From Rhizobacter terrae (lineage in GTDB: Bacteria > Pseudomonadota > Gammaproteobacteria > Burkholderiales > Burkholderiaceae_C), in the NCBI RefSeq assembly GCF_003852895.1, contig NZ_QUSW01000002.1, forward strand, positions 496,001 through 560,000: a DNA stretch of 64,000 nt. Direction: 5' to 3'. The notes beneath the pieces were generated by a model. The model was not told where the DNA came from, did not search any database, and saw only the letters and a list, made by a program, of their open reading frames with translations. Both the position numbers and the translations under genes were made by a program. This document shows positions 7,133 to 15,291 of the stretch, in pieces (the stretch's first letter is position 1; each line of letters begins with the position of its first letter).

Positions 7133-9100
7133 ATGCATCGCAGATTTCACGCCCTCGTCCTCGCTCTCACGCCCTGCCTGGCCTTCGCCCAACTCGCCGA
7201 GAAACCGTCCGCGCTCGTCGCTCGTCGACAGGGCAAGGTGGTCGCTGCCTCCAGCACGGCCGACAAGAAAACACCCTCGCTGCAGGCCATCCGCGACCGC
7301 CGGCAGTTCGACACCATCGCCCGCACGTACAACCCCGGCACGCCGCGTGAGATCACGCACACGCTGTTCATCGTCGACCGGATGAACGGCAACCGGGTCC
7401 ACTACCTCAACACCAACCGCTACACGCTGCACGAAGACTACGTGCGGCAGCAGTACCTCGCGTCGGCGCTGGACCACAAGACGCTTGCGTCGTACTACAG
7501 CGCACCCAACCGACGCTTCATCTTCGGCACCATCGGCTGGCATGCGGAACTCAAGCGCTGGGTCTACGAGTTCTGGGAAGGCGACAAGCTCACGCCGGAG
7601 CTGCTGAACACCGCGCGGCAGGCGGTGTCGTCCAGCTTCTTCGCGCCGGCCGTGTTCAAGGCGAACTCCGCGCAGCAGGAGGCCGTGGGCAGCACGGCGG
7701 GCGTGGAGACGATCACCGAAACGCAGATCCTCGGCCAGCGCAGCTACCTGCCGCTGAACAACGGCAGCGTCACCGGCCGCGTGCGGCTGGTGGCCGACGT
7801 GGAGTCCGACAGCGAGGATGACATCGAGCCCTACGACATCGTCGTGCTGCGCGAGGTGCCGCTGGCCATTCCGCCGGTGGCAGGCGTCATCACCGAGCGG
7901 CCGTCCACCGTGCTCTCGCACGTGAACGTGCTGGCCAAGGGCTGGGGCATTCCCAATGCCTACGTGAAGGACGCGTTCAGCATCTTCCAACCCTACGACC
8001 GCCAGTGGGTGCGGCTGCAGGTGTCGGCCGAGGGCTACACCGTGCAGCCTGCAGCGAAGCCGGCGGTGCCGCCCACCAAGGCCCGCACCGGTGTCGTGCG
8101 TGCCCCGCATCTGCAGGTCACCGAACTGCAACCCTTGTCCCGCATGCGGCACGCGGCATCGGCATGGTGCGGCTCCAAGGGTGCCACCTTGGGTGAGGTC
8201 GAATTCCAGCGCAAGGGCGGGCACCTGACCGGCACGGCCGAAGTGCCCGACGGCTTCTGCGTGCCCTTTGCGCACTACGCGAAGTTCATGCAGCGCGACG
8301 ACGTCCGCGCCCGCATTCACGCCGCACTGGCCACCGAAGGCTTCGAGCGCAGCCGCGTCGTGCGCCGCAAGGCACTGGATGCGCTGCGCCACGACCTGTC
8401 CGAGATGCCCGCGGATGAGGCGGATGCCGCCGGCTGGATCGCCGCATGGAAGACGCAATTGCACGGCGTGGGCGTGTTCGTGCGCAGTTCGTCCAATTCA
8501 GAAGACCTGCCCAACTGGAGCGGCGCCGGCCTGTTCAGCACCGTGCCCAACGTCACCCGCGACGCCGACCTCATCAAGGCCGTGCAGACGGTCTGGGCCT
8601 CGGTCTTCAACTTCGAGGCCTTCGAGGCGCGCCGGCATGCGGGCATTGCCGATGAGCAGGTGTTCATGGGCGTGTTCGTGCAGCGCGCCATCGACTCGGC
8701 CACCTCGGGCGTGATGATCACCCGCGACCCGTTCGACATCACGCATCGCAACGCGGTGTACGTCTCCGCCAAGCGCGGCATCGGCATCAAGGTGGTGGAA
8801 GGCCGGCGCATCGCCGAGCAGTCGATGTTCGATGCGCGCAGCGGCGCGGTGCGGCGGCTGTCGCGCTCGGCCGAGGACAGCGCCTTGCAGCTGGACGCCA
8901 ACGGCGGCGTGGTGGAGACCGCCATCGGCGCGGGGCAGGACGTGCTGTCCGACACCGCGGTGCGTTCGCTCGCCAAGGTGGGGCAGCAGCTCAAGGCCAT
9001 CTTCCGCGGCGTGGAGCAGGACATCGAATGGGCCATCGACAAGCAAGGGCGCATCGTGGTGCTGCAGTCGCGTCCGTACATCGAGCGCAAGGCGCTCTGA
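7133..9100 (+). CDS. Exported PEP/pyruvate- or glucan-dikinase-like protein
   Basis: The 655-residue product starts with a cleavable signal peptide (HRRFHALVLALTPCLAFA). Residues about 205-305 form a phosphohistidine swivel-type domain with VLSHVNVLAKGWGIPN, the His near residue 264 matching the phospho-carrier His of dikinases. Residues about 340-655 are a PPDK/PEP-synthase-type ATP-binding domain (WCGSKGATLGEV, VFVRSSSNSEDLPNWSGAG, MITRDPFD, and the late QDIEWAIDKQGRIVVLQSRP). The PEP-binding TIM barrel is missing. Swivel before ATP domain is the order of plant glucan, water dikinases. ATP in the periplasm is a puzzle. Substrate unknown. The next gene starts 15 bases later. Confidence 0.82.
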   Translation: MHRRFHALVLALTPCLAFAQLAEKPSALVARRQGKVVAASSTADKKTPSLQAIRDRRQFDTIARTYNPGTPREITHTLFIVDRMNGNRVHYLNTNRYTLHEDYVRQQYLASALDHKTLASYYSAPNRRFIFGTIGWHAELKRWVYEFWEGDKLTPELLNTARQAVSSSFFAPAVFKANSAQQEAVGSTAGVETITETQILGQRSYLPLNNGSVTGRVRLVADVESDSEDDIEPYDIVVLREVPLAIPPVAGVITERPSTVLSHVNVLAKGWGIPNAYVKDAFSIFQPYDRQWVRLQVSAEGYTVQPAAKPAVPPTKARTGVVRAPHLQVTELQPLSRMRHAASAWCGSKGATLGEVEFQRKGGHLTGTAEVPDGFCVPFAHYAKFMQRDDVRARIHAALATEGFERSRVVRRKALDALRHDLSEMPADEADAAGWIAAWKTQLHGVGVFVRSSSNSEDLPNWSGAGLFSTVPNVTRDADLIKAVQTVWASVFNFEAFEARRHAGIADEQVFMGVFVQRAIDSATSGVMITRDPFDITHRNAVYVSAKRGIGIKVVEGRRIAEQSMFDARSGAVRRLSRSAEDSALQLDANGGVVETAIGAGQDVLSDTAVRSLAKVGQQLKAIFRGVEQDIEWAIDKQGRIVVLQSRPYIERKAL

Positions 9101-9115
9101 GCTGGCAGGACCCAC

Positions 9116-9655
9116 ATGGACAAGCGACAACGATCGTTCTACTTCTCCTTCGGCCTGGCGATCGCCATCGGCCTGACCCTCCTGGTGCTCAAGAACATCC
9201 AGCGCAGCGCACGGACCGAAGGCGAGAAGGCCTACGGCCCCAGCCTGCCCGTGGACGACCTGGTGCCGGGCAGCCACCGGATGGTCACCGACGTGTCTCC
9301 GGGCGCATCCAACTCCGGCGGCAGGAACATCCTGCTGCTGCGAAAGGGCGACGGCAGCCTGCGGGCCTGGACGATTCCGACGCAGATGGGCCAGCCGACC
9401 GCCCCCGGCGGCGATTGGTTCACGCCCGGCCAGGTCTGCGAGCCCTTCGAGGTGGACACGCAGCGCGAGGAAGTCCGCTGCACGATGCGACTGGTTGAGG
9501 ACCGCAGCACGGTGCTGCACTGGACATGGGACGGGAAGAGCCTGGACCACCTGGCGCCGCACATGCGAGCCGTGCCCGGGCGCGAGGAAAAGGGCCGATT
9601 CAAGTTCGACATCGAGACGCCGGATGTCTCGAAACACGGAGCGCCAACCCGATGA
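9116..9655 (+). CDS. Hypothetical membrane-anchored protein, 179 aa
   Basis: A single N-terminal helix (residues 8-24, FYFSFGLAIAIGLTLLVL) after a basic MDKRQR head predicts an inner-membrane anchor with a periplasmic domain of about 150 residues. That domain is strand-rich, with two Cys (CEPFEV and VRCTM) that could form a disulfide. No family is recognised. It starts 15 bases after the exported dikinase-like gene and overlaps the next gene by ATGA, so it is probably cotranscribed with both. A periplasmic role alongside the dikinase-like protein is inference. Confidence 0.78.
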   Translation: MDKRQRSFYFSFGLAIAIGLTLLVLKNIQRSARTEGEKAYGPSLPVDDLVPGSHRMVTDVSPGASNSGGRNILLLRKGDGSLRAWTIPTQMGQPTAPGGDWFTPGQVCEPFEVDTQREEVRCTMRLVEDRSTVLHWTWDGKSLDHLAPHMRAVPGREEKGRFKFDIETPDVSKHGAPTR

Positions 9656-10320
9656 ACCAAGACACCTGGTCGCGCGTCGACCACTACTTCTGCGACGCCC
9701 TGCTGCCCGACGACCCGGTGCTCACCGCAGCCCTGGCCGACAGCGATGCGGCGGGCCTTCCTTCTCACCACGTGGCCCCGAACCAGGGCCAGTTGCTGCA
9801 CCTGTTCGCCCGCATGCAGGGGGCCAAGAAAATCCTCGAGATCGGCACGCTCGCCGGCTACAGCACCATCTGGCTGGCGCGCGCGCTGCCAGAGGGTGGC
9901 CAGGTGGTGTCGCTGGAGGCCAACCCGCGCAATGCGGAGGTGGCGCGCATCAACATCGAGCGGGCTGGGCTTTCGCATCTCGTGGACGTCCGTGTCGGCC
10001 GTGCCATCGACACGCTGCCCCTGCTGGCCGACGAGGGCCTTGCGCCCTTCGACCTGGTGTTCATCGACGCCGACAAACCCAGCAACCCGCAGTACCTGGA
10101 CTGGTCGCTGAAGCTGGCACGCAAGGGCACGGTGATCATCGGCGACAACGTGGTGCGCAACGGCGAAGTCGCCAACCCGCACAGCGAGGATGCCAATGTG
10201 CAGGGCGTGCGCCGCTTCTTCGAGCTGATGGCCGCCAACCCGCGGCTGCGCGCCACCGCCATCCAGACCGTGGGCAGCAAGGGCTACGACGGGTTTTCGC
10301 TCGCCATCGTCGAGGGATGA
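9652..10320 (+). CDS. Class I SAM-dependent O-methyltransferase (COMT type)
   Basis: The 222-residue protein matches the family-3 O-methyltransferases (catechol/caffeoyl-CoA type). It has KKILEIGTLAGYSTIWLARA for SAM binding, VVSLEANPRNAEVAR for the acidic ribose ligand, FDLVFIDADKPSN with the metal-binding Asp, and IIGDNVVRNG. It is cytosolic and Mg-dependent, and transfers methyl to a catechol-like or small-molecule acceptor that cannot be identified here. ATG 9652 overlaps the preceding stop (ATGA), indicating translational coupling. The same frame extends upstream into the neighbour, which I treat as shadow. Confidence 0.92.
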   Translation: MNQDTWSRVDHYFCDALLPDDPVLTAALADSDAAGLPSHHVAPNQGQLLHLFARMQGAKKILEIGTLAGYSTIWLARALPEGGQVVSLEANPRNAEVARINIERAGLSHLVDVRVGRAIDTLPLLADEGLAPFDLVFIDADKPSNPQYLDWSLKLARKGTVIIGDNVVRNGEVANPHSEDANVQGVRRFFELMAANPRLRATAIQTVGSKGYDGFSLAIVEG

Positions 10321-10396
10321 ACGTGTCCGAAAACGGCGTGCCGGGCACTGCCCTTGCCCCTATGCTGGCTCCGACATCACCGCCCAAGGAGCCCAC

Positions 10397-10804
10397 ATGG
10401 CCTCGATCCACAAGGAAGCAACGATCCGCGTTCCCGCCCAGGAATTGTGGGATGCGGCGCGCGACGCCGGCGGCCTGCACACGCGGCTGGTCAAAGGCTT
10501 CGTGACGGACTGCAAGCTCGAAGGCGACGCACGCACCGTCACCTTCGGCAACGGACTGACGGTGCGCGAACTCATCGTCGACGTGGACGACACCAGGCGC
10601 CGCATCGCCTGGACCGCCGTGGGCGGCCGGCTGTCGCACCACAACGCGTCGCTGCAGGTGTTCGAGTCGGGGCCGGGCGAATGCCGCGCGGTGTGGACTG
10701 CGGACCTGCTGCCCCACGAGATGGCCCCGGCGATTGCCGCCATGATCGACCAGGGCCTGGCCGCCATGCGGCTCACGCTGGAGAACCAGGTGCACGCCAT
10801 CTGA
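10397..10804 (+). CDS. SRPBCC (START-like) family protein
   Basis: The 135-residue protein has the helix-grip layout of polyketide cyclase/START-like proteins: an N-terminal strand (SIHKEATIRVPAQELWDAAR), a long antiparallel sheet, and a long C-terminal helix (MIDQGLAAMRLTLENQVHAI). These bind hydrophobic ligands in a deep pocket. The ligand is unknown. A Shine-Dalgarno-like AAGGAG lies 7 bases before ATG. It is 76 bases from the methyltransferase, followed by 119 bases without recognisable features. Confidence 0.85.
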   Translation: MASIHKEATIRVPAQELWDAARDAGGLHTRLVKGFVTDCKLEGDARTVTFGNGLTVRELIVDVDDTRRRIAWTAVGGRLSHHNASLQVFESGPGECRAVWTADLLPHEMAPAIAAMIDQGLAAMRLTLENQVHAI

Positions 10805-10923
10805 CGATTTTCGAGAACCAGTTGCGGCCTGCGTGGCCAGAGGAACTGCCCGATACCAGACCACCCCCATTGGCCGGTTACGATCCCGCCGTCGTTGAAG
10901 AAAGACATCGCCCGGGGGTCTCA

Positions 10924-11397
10924 ATGCCATTCGATTGGCCGCATCCTGAGTTTCGGTTCCGTTCACTGCGAAGCTGGGAACAGCGGCCCACCGATGATGA
11001 CCGGCGCTTCGAATTCTTCTGCCCGCAGACGACCACCACCGTCAAGTTCTCGGTCGACCCTTACCAGGTGCCCAAGGAGAAGTTCGAGCGCATTGCGAAC
11101 GGCGTGCTCGAACTTCGCAAGAAGGCGCACCTCCAGGCGCTGCAACGTGCAGCGAAGGCCGGCGAGACGGTCGAACTCGTCTACGACTTCGAGAGCGTGA
11201 GGCCGCATTCCACCGGCTCGGGCTATGAGGTGTGCTTCGAGGGCATGCAGCCGGGCAAGAGCTTCTTCGGCTACCTGGGATTTGTGTCGACTCGAAAAAT
11301 CCTCAACATGATGGTCGAGACCCGCTACTCTTTCGCTCCCGGCTGCCGGGGCATGTTCCGCGAGATCGCGAGCAGCCTCGACATCGCCTTGCCGTAG
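10924..11397 (+). CDS. Hypothetical protein, 157 aa
   Basis: No family is recognised. ATG 10924 is chosen because the protein from there (MPFDWPHPEFRFRSLRSW) has normal composition, while the upstream part of the open frame overlaps the SRPBCC gene and is Arg/His-rich. The product is soluble, with an aromatic-rich N-terminus, FEFFCPQTTTTVKFSVD, a central charged helix (KFERIANGVLELRKKAHLQA) and a C-terminal strand region ending in FREIASSLDIALP. No signal peptide, membrane segment or metal motif is seen. Confidence 0.7.
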   Translation: MPFDWPHPEFRFRSLRSWEQRPTDDDRRFEFFCPQTTTTVKFSVDPYQVPKEKFERIANGVLELRKKAHLQALQRAAKAGETVELVYDFESVRPHSTGSGYEVCFEGMQPGKSFFGYLGFVSTRKILNMMVETRYSFAPGCRGMFREIASSLDIALP

Positions 11398-11436
11398 GAC
11401 CCGCTCCAGGCCGCGGCGCACCAGGGAGCCGCAGAC

Positions 11437-11817
11437 ATGCCGACCACAGCAACGCTCGAGCGATTCATCGCCCGGGTCGAATCCAACGCCCATGCCGAAG
11501 CTTGCGAGGAGTTCTATACCGAGAACGCCTCCATGCAGGAGAACCAGGAGACACCACGCGTCGGGCGAGACCAGCACGTTGCCAACGAGCGGCGCGTCAT
11601 GGCGAGGGCGAAGTCCATCACCTCCACCTGCGTGAGGCCGGTGTTCGTGAACGGCGACCACGTGGTGATCCGCTGGATCTTCCACTTTGTGTGGCAGGAC
11701 AACTCGGTCACGCACATGGAGGAATTGGCGTACCAACGGTGGGAAGGCGAGCGGATCGCGCAGGAGACCTTCTTCTACGATCCGGCGCAGCGGGTGCCGA
11801 AGGCCGCCACAGCGTGA
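11437..11817 (+). CDS. NTF2-like / SnoaL-type protein
   Basis: The 126-residue product has the NTF2-like cone fold pattern: an N-terminal helix (ATLERFIARVESNAHAEACE), FYTENASMQENQETPRVGRD, then four strands with FVNGDHVVIRWIFHFVW and the late ERIAQETFFYDP. Nuclear-transport-factor-2-like proteins are small ligand-binding or isomerase-like folds. No catalytic assignment is possible. A GGGAG element lies upstream. Its stop (11815-11817) is separated from the next ATG by a single base. Confidence 0.85.
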   Translation: MPTTATLERFIARVESNAHAEACEEFYTENASMQENQETPRVGRDQHVANERRVMARAKSITSTCVRPVFVNGDHVVIRWIFHFVWQDNSVTHMEELAYQRWEGERIAQETFFYDPAQRVPKAATA

Positions 11818-11818
11818 C

Positions 11819-12319
11819 ATGCGGATATTGATCACTGGCGCGGCAGGTTCCGGCACCACCACGCTGGCCCGATCGCTGGCTTCTGCGCTGAATGTCCGCT
11901 CTGTCGAAGCCGACGACTTCTTCTGGCTGCCCACTGAGGTTCCCTACACGGTCAGGCGGCCGATCGAGGAGCGGCTGAGACTCATGGAAGAAGCACTGCG
12001 CGCGCCGGGCGCGGTGGTGGCGGGCTCCATCATGGGCTGGGGACAATCACTGGAAGACACCTTCGACCTGATCGTGTTCCTGCATGTCGATACGGCCACG
12101 CGAGTACAGCGGCTGATCGACCGCGAAACCGCGCGATTCGGCCGCGCGGACCCGGCATTCATCGAATGGGCCGCGCAGTACGACGACGGTCCGCCGGAAG
12201 GCCGCAGCCTGGCACGGCACAACGCCTGGCTGTCGGAGCGTACGTGCCCGGTGCTGCGGCTGACGGGCACCATTCCCATAGAGACACAGGTTCGGCAGAT
12301 ACTCCAATGCCTGTCCTAG
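11819..12319 (+). CDS. P-loop nucleotide kinase-like protein (AAA_17/adenylate kinase-like)
   Basis: ATG 11819 follows the previous stop by one base. The 166-residue protein opens with MRILITGAAGSGTTTLARSL, a Walker A (GAAGSGTTT) of the small-molecule kinase type. It continues with EADDFFWL, VVAGSIMGW, and a lid-like RVQRLIDRETARFGRAD, ending with LRLTGTIPIETQVRQIL. This is the size and order of adenylate- or shikimate-kinase-like enzymes found as single genes of unknown substrate. It is predicted to be cytosolic and ATP-dependent. The longer open frame upstream is shadow of the NTF2-like gene. Confidence 0.87.
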   Translation: MRILITGAAGSGTTTLARSLASALNVRSVEADDFFWLPTEVPYTVRRPIEERLRLMEEALRAPGAVVAGSIMGWGQSLEDTFDLIVFLHVDTATRVQRLIDRETARFGRADPAFIEWAAQYDDGPPEGRSLARHNAWLSERTCPVLRLTGTIPIETQVRQILQCLS

Positions 12320-12341
12320 CCGAAGCGCCCGCCAGCACTCC

Positions 12342-13043
12342 ATGAACCCAGCACCGACCGTCTTCTCCGTGATCAGCATCGGCATCGCCGCAGGCCTCAG
12401 CGCCGCTGTTGTCGTACCGCTCGTCAAGCGGGTGCCGCTGCGGTTCGAACGGAACTATCGCGAAGAGGCCACCGGGATGCAGGAGTTGCTCAAGATTCCT
12501 CTGGACCCGGCCCAGTTCGAACTGTCGACTGCGGAGAAGCTTGCCATCGTCATGATGGGCACCCTGCTGGGCCTGCTGGTGGGATGGGGCCGCGAGCCTT
12601 CCCTCGACCTGGCAGCCATGGGCTTGTTCTTCCTCGGCCTGCTGCTGTTGTCGGCCATCAACGTGAAGCACCAGCTCCTGCACGATGCCATCGTGCTGCC
12701 GATGTTGTGGATCGGGCTCCTGTACCACGCCTGGCTGGGACATGCAGCCGATGCAGTGTTTGGCGCGGCCGCAGGCTACCTGATGCCCTTCATCCTCGGC
12801 GCAGTGGTCCGCTGGCGCACCCGAAAGGAATCCATCGGTTTTGGCGACAAGAAGGCGCTCGCCATGGCCGGGGCGTGGTTCGGCTGGCAGGCCCTGCTGA
12901 CGATTGCACCGGTCTTCATCGGGTTCCTCGTCGTCCTGGGCGTGGTGATTGCCGTCGGCAAGGTACGTGTCCACACCTTGCCGACAGGGCCTGCTCACCT
13001 GCTGGCGTCACTGGCCTACTACCTCGGCCTGCGCTTGCTCTGA
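12342..13043 (+). CDS. Short prepilin peptidase-like protein (A24 family)
   Basis: The 233-residue protein has about six membrane segments and both aspartates of type IV prepilin peptidases. They sit in HQLLHDAIVLP (Asp115; the usual LLPD reads LLHD) and GFGDKKALAMAGAWFGW (Asp169). The family cleaves and methylates prepilin-like leaders at the inner membrane. Two features are atypical: the N-terminal cytoplasmic zinc domain with two CxxC pairs is absent, and no pilin, pilB or pilC gene is nearby. It may be an orphan paralogue of PilD with another substrate, or only the protease part. Confidence 0.8.
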   Translation: MNPAPTVFSVISIGIAAGLSAAVVVPLVKRVPLRFERNYREEATGMQELLKIPLDPAQFELSTAEKLAIVMMGTLLGLLVGWGREPSLDLAAMGLFFLGLLLLSAINVKHQLLHDAIVLPMLWIGLLYHAWLGHAADAVFGAAAGYLMPFILGAVVRWRTRKESIGFGDKKALAMAGAWFGWQALLTIAPVFIGFLVVLGVVIAVGKVRVHTLPTGPAHLLASLAYYLGLRLL

Positions 13044-13059
13044 GACGTACCATGGCCGC

Positions 13060-13752
13060 ATGAAGAAGCAGACGATCGTCATCCTCTCCGGCGCGGGCGT
13101 GAGCGCCGAAAGCGGCCTGTCCACCTACCGCGATTCGAACGGCCTGTGGAAGCAGCATGCCTGGCAGGACCTGGCCAGCCCCGAAGGCTGGCGCAAGAAT
13201 CCGCAGGCGGTGCTGGAGTTCTACAACGAGCGGCGCGCGCTGGCGTGGCAGGCGCAGCCCAATGCGGCGCACCGCGCCATCGCTGCGCTGGAGCAGGCCT
13301 ACGACGTGGTCGTGGTGACGCAGAACGTGGATGCGCTGCATGAGCGCGGCGGGTCCACGCAGGTCATCCACCTGCACGGCGAGCTGGCCTATGCCCGCGG
13401 CACCTCGCCCGCGCGCAGGCGCCGCTTGCTGGAAGACCGGCCCATCGCGCTGGGCGACCTGTGCGAGGACGGCACGCAGCTGCGCCCGGACATCGTCTGG
13501 TTCGGCGAAGACGTGCCGCTCATCGCCGACGCGGCCGAAGAGGTCCGCCGCGCGGACCGCATCCTCGTGGTGGGCACCTCCTTGTCGGTCTACCCTGCGG
13601 CCTCGCTGGTGGGCTACGCCCCTCGGCATGCGGTGAAGGCCCTGGTGTCGCTGGAGGTGGAGGGCCTGCCGCACGGCTACCGCTTCCTGCGGGGCAAGGC
13701 CACGGAGATGGTGCCCGCGCTGGTGGAGCAATGGCTGCAGGAAGCGCGCTGA
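13060..13752 (+). CDS. Sir2 family NAD-dependent protein deacylase, zinc-less type
   Basis: The 230-residue protein has the sirtuin core: GAGVSAESG (residues 11-19), TYRD, TQNVDALHERGG (87-98), catalytic His106 in HLHGEL and VVGTSLSVYPAASLV. It uses NAD to remove acyl groups from lysines. The four zinc-binding cysteines of the small domain are all missing, and that region reads ARRRRLLEDRPIALGDLCED. The following QLRPDIVWFGEDVP is typical of a bacterial sirtuin subgroup without zinc (family knowledge). ATG 13060 lies 17 bases after the prepilin peptidase stop. Confidence 0.92.
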   Translation: MKKQTIVILSGAGVSAESGLSTYRDSNGLWKQHAWQDLASPEGWRKNPQAVLEFYNERRALAWQAQPNAAHRAIAALEQAYDVVVVTQNVDALHERGGSTQVIHLHGELAYARGTSPARRRRLLEDRPIALGDLCEDGTQLRPDIVWFGEDVPLIADAAEEVRRADRILVVGTSLSVYPAASLVGYAPRHAVKALVSLEVEGLPHGYRFLRGKATEMVPALVEQWLQEAR

Positions 13753-13813
13753 CCCGCCGGAACCGGCTGTAACCTCGCCTGCGTACACTCGCAGTTGCAC
13801 ATCGAAAGACGCC

Positions 13814-14479
13814 ATGACGACGCAACTGAACGAACTGCTGGACAGCAACCGCCTCTGGGCGAAGAAAATGGAAACGCAAAGCCCGGGGTTCTTCACCGGG
13901 CTGCTGGCACAGCAGGCACCGCAATACATGTGGATCGGCTGCGCAGACAGCCGCGTGCCCGCCAATGAACTGGTGGGGCTTCTGCCCGGCGAATTGTTCG
14001 TGCACCGCAACGTGGCCAACGTGGTGGTGCACTCCGACCTCAACTGCCTGTCCACCATCCAGTTCGCCACCGACGTGCTCAAGGTCAAGCACATCATCGT
14101 GGTGGGCCACTCCAACTGCGGCGGCGTGTCGGCCGCGCTGAACGACCGCCGCGTGGGCCTGGTGGACAACTGGATCCGCCACGTGCAGGACGTGCGCAAC
14201 CGCCACCAGTCCTGGCTGGACACGGTGGAGGTCTCGCAGCGCGTGAATGCGCTGTGCGAACTCAACGTGGTGGAGCAGGCACTGAACGTGTGCCAGACCA
14301 CCATCGTGCAGGATGCCTGGCATCGTGGGCAGGAAGTGGTCGTCCACGGCTGGGTGTACGGCCTGCACAACGGGCTGCTCGAAGACCTGGCGATGACCGT
14401 GACTGGGCCGGAAGACACCGCGGCGGCCTACGAGAAGGCGCTGGCGAACGTGCGCTCGCGCTACGCGGCCAAGGGCTGA
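13814..14479 (+). CDS. can: Beta-class carbonic anhydrase
   Basis: The 221-residue protein matches the E. coli Can type. It has zinc ligands Cys43 and Asp45 in WIGCADSRVP, and His99 and Cys102 in VVGHSNCGGV, with Arg47 forming the Asp-Arg dyad. Conserved PGELFVHRNVANVV and TTIVQDAWHRGQEVVVHGWVY are present. It interconverts CO2 and bicarbonate in the cytosol, supplying carboxylases. It stands alone, 61 bases after the sirtuin gene. Confidence 0.96.
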   Translation: MTTQLNELLDSNRLWAKKMETQSPGFFTGLLAQQAPQYMWIGCADSRVPANELVGLLPGELFVHRNVANVVVHSDLNCLSTIQFATDVLKVKHIIVVGHSNCGGVSAALNDRRVGLVDNWIRHVQDVRNRHQSWLDTVEVSQRVNALCELNVVEQALNVCQTTIVQDAWHRGQEVVVHGWVYGLHNGLLEDLAMTVTGPEDTAAAYEKALANVRSRYAAKG

Positions 14480-14495
14480 CACCGATCGGGGCGCG

Positions 14496-14753
14496 ATGAA
14501 GCACGCCGGGCCCGACACCTTGCGGCTTCTCGCGTCGTTGCTCAATGCCGTGCGGACGGACACCTCGCTGGTGGAGCGCACGCCGGGTTCCTTCTATCGC
14601 AAATCGAAGGCCTACCTGCATTTCCACGAGGACCCCGCCGGCATCTTCGCGGACGTGAAGCTCGATGGCATGAGCTTCACCCGCCTGCGCGTGAGCACCG
14701 CGACTGAGCAGGCACAGTTGCTGAAGCTCATGGCGCAGGCTTGCGTGAAATGA
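14496..14753 (+). CDS. Small conserved-looking hypothetical protein, 85 aa
   Basis: No family name can be given. The product is soluble. An N-terminal helix (DTLRLLASLLNAVRTDTSLV) precedes a strand-rich middle (GSFYRKSKAYLHFHEDPAGI, then FADVKLDGMSFTRLRVST) and a C-terminal helix ending in CVK. The pattern of a substrate-like strand followed by FHEDPAG-FADV suggests a small alpha/beta fold. It begins 16 bases after the carbonic anhydrase stop and ends 22 bases before the GFA gene, so cotranscription is likely. Confidence 0.72.
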   Translation: MKHAGPDTLRLLASLLNAVRTDTSLVERTPGSFYRKSKAYLHFHEDPAGIFADVKLDGMSFTRLRVSTATEQAQLLKLMAQACVK

Positions 14754-14775
14754 CAAGCCCCCTCAGAGTCCACCC

Positions 14776-15273
14776 ATGAGCGAGACCGCCGACAGCTTCT
14801 TCGACGGCGGCTGCACCTGCCGCCAGGTGCGCTACCGCCTCACCGCCACGCCGCTGTTCGTCCATTGCTGCCATTGCACCTGGTGCCAGCGCGAGACGGG
14901 CTCGGCCTTCGTGCTCAATGCCATCATCGAAAGCGACCGGGTGCAGATGCTGCAGGGCGAGGTGGACATCATCCACACGCCGTCAGCCAGCGGGCGCGGG
15001 CAGAAGATTTCACGCTGCCCGACATGCCGCGTGGCTGTGTGGAGCAACTATTCCGGCGCGGGCGATGCGGCACGCTTCATCCGCGTGGGCACGCTGGACA
15101 ACCCGAACCGCTTCCCGCCGGACATCCACATCTTCACCTCGGCCAAGCAGCCCTGGGTGGTGATCCCGCCCGGGGCAAAAGCCGTGGCCGAGTACTACGA
15201 CATGAACGAGGTGTGGCCTGCGGAAAGCCTGGCGCGGCGCAATGCGCTGATGGCGGCACGCGCCACACCATAG
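14776..15273 (+). CDS. GFA/CENP-V family zinc protein
   Basis: The 165-residue protein carries the GFA-domain zinc pattern: Cys13 and Cys15 in GGCTCRQVRY, Cys31, Cys32, Cys34 and Cys37 in HCCHCTWCQRETG, and Cys81 and Cys84 in SRCPTCRVAVWSNY. The fold is that of glutathione-dependent formaldehyde-activating enzyme and CENP-V, although most members do not have proven Gfa activity. It lacks a signal peptide and is predicted to be cytosolic. It is the last gene of the co-directional left block and is convergent with the secreted CBM protein, 18 bases away. Confidence 0.9.
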   Translation: MSETADSFFDGGCTCRQVRYRLTATPLFVHCCHCTWCQRETGSAFVLNAIIESDRVQMLQGEVDIIHTPSASGRGQKISRCPTCRVAVWSNYSGAGDAARFIRVGTLDNPNRFPPDIHIFTSAKQPWVVIPPGAKAVAEYYDMNEVWPAESLARRNALMAARATP

Positions 15274-15291
15274 GTCACCCGCCCTCAGGCC

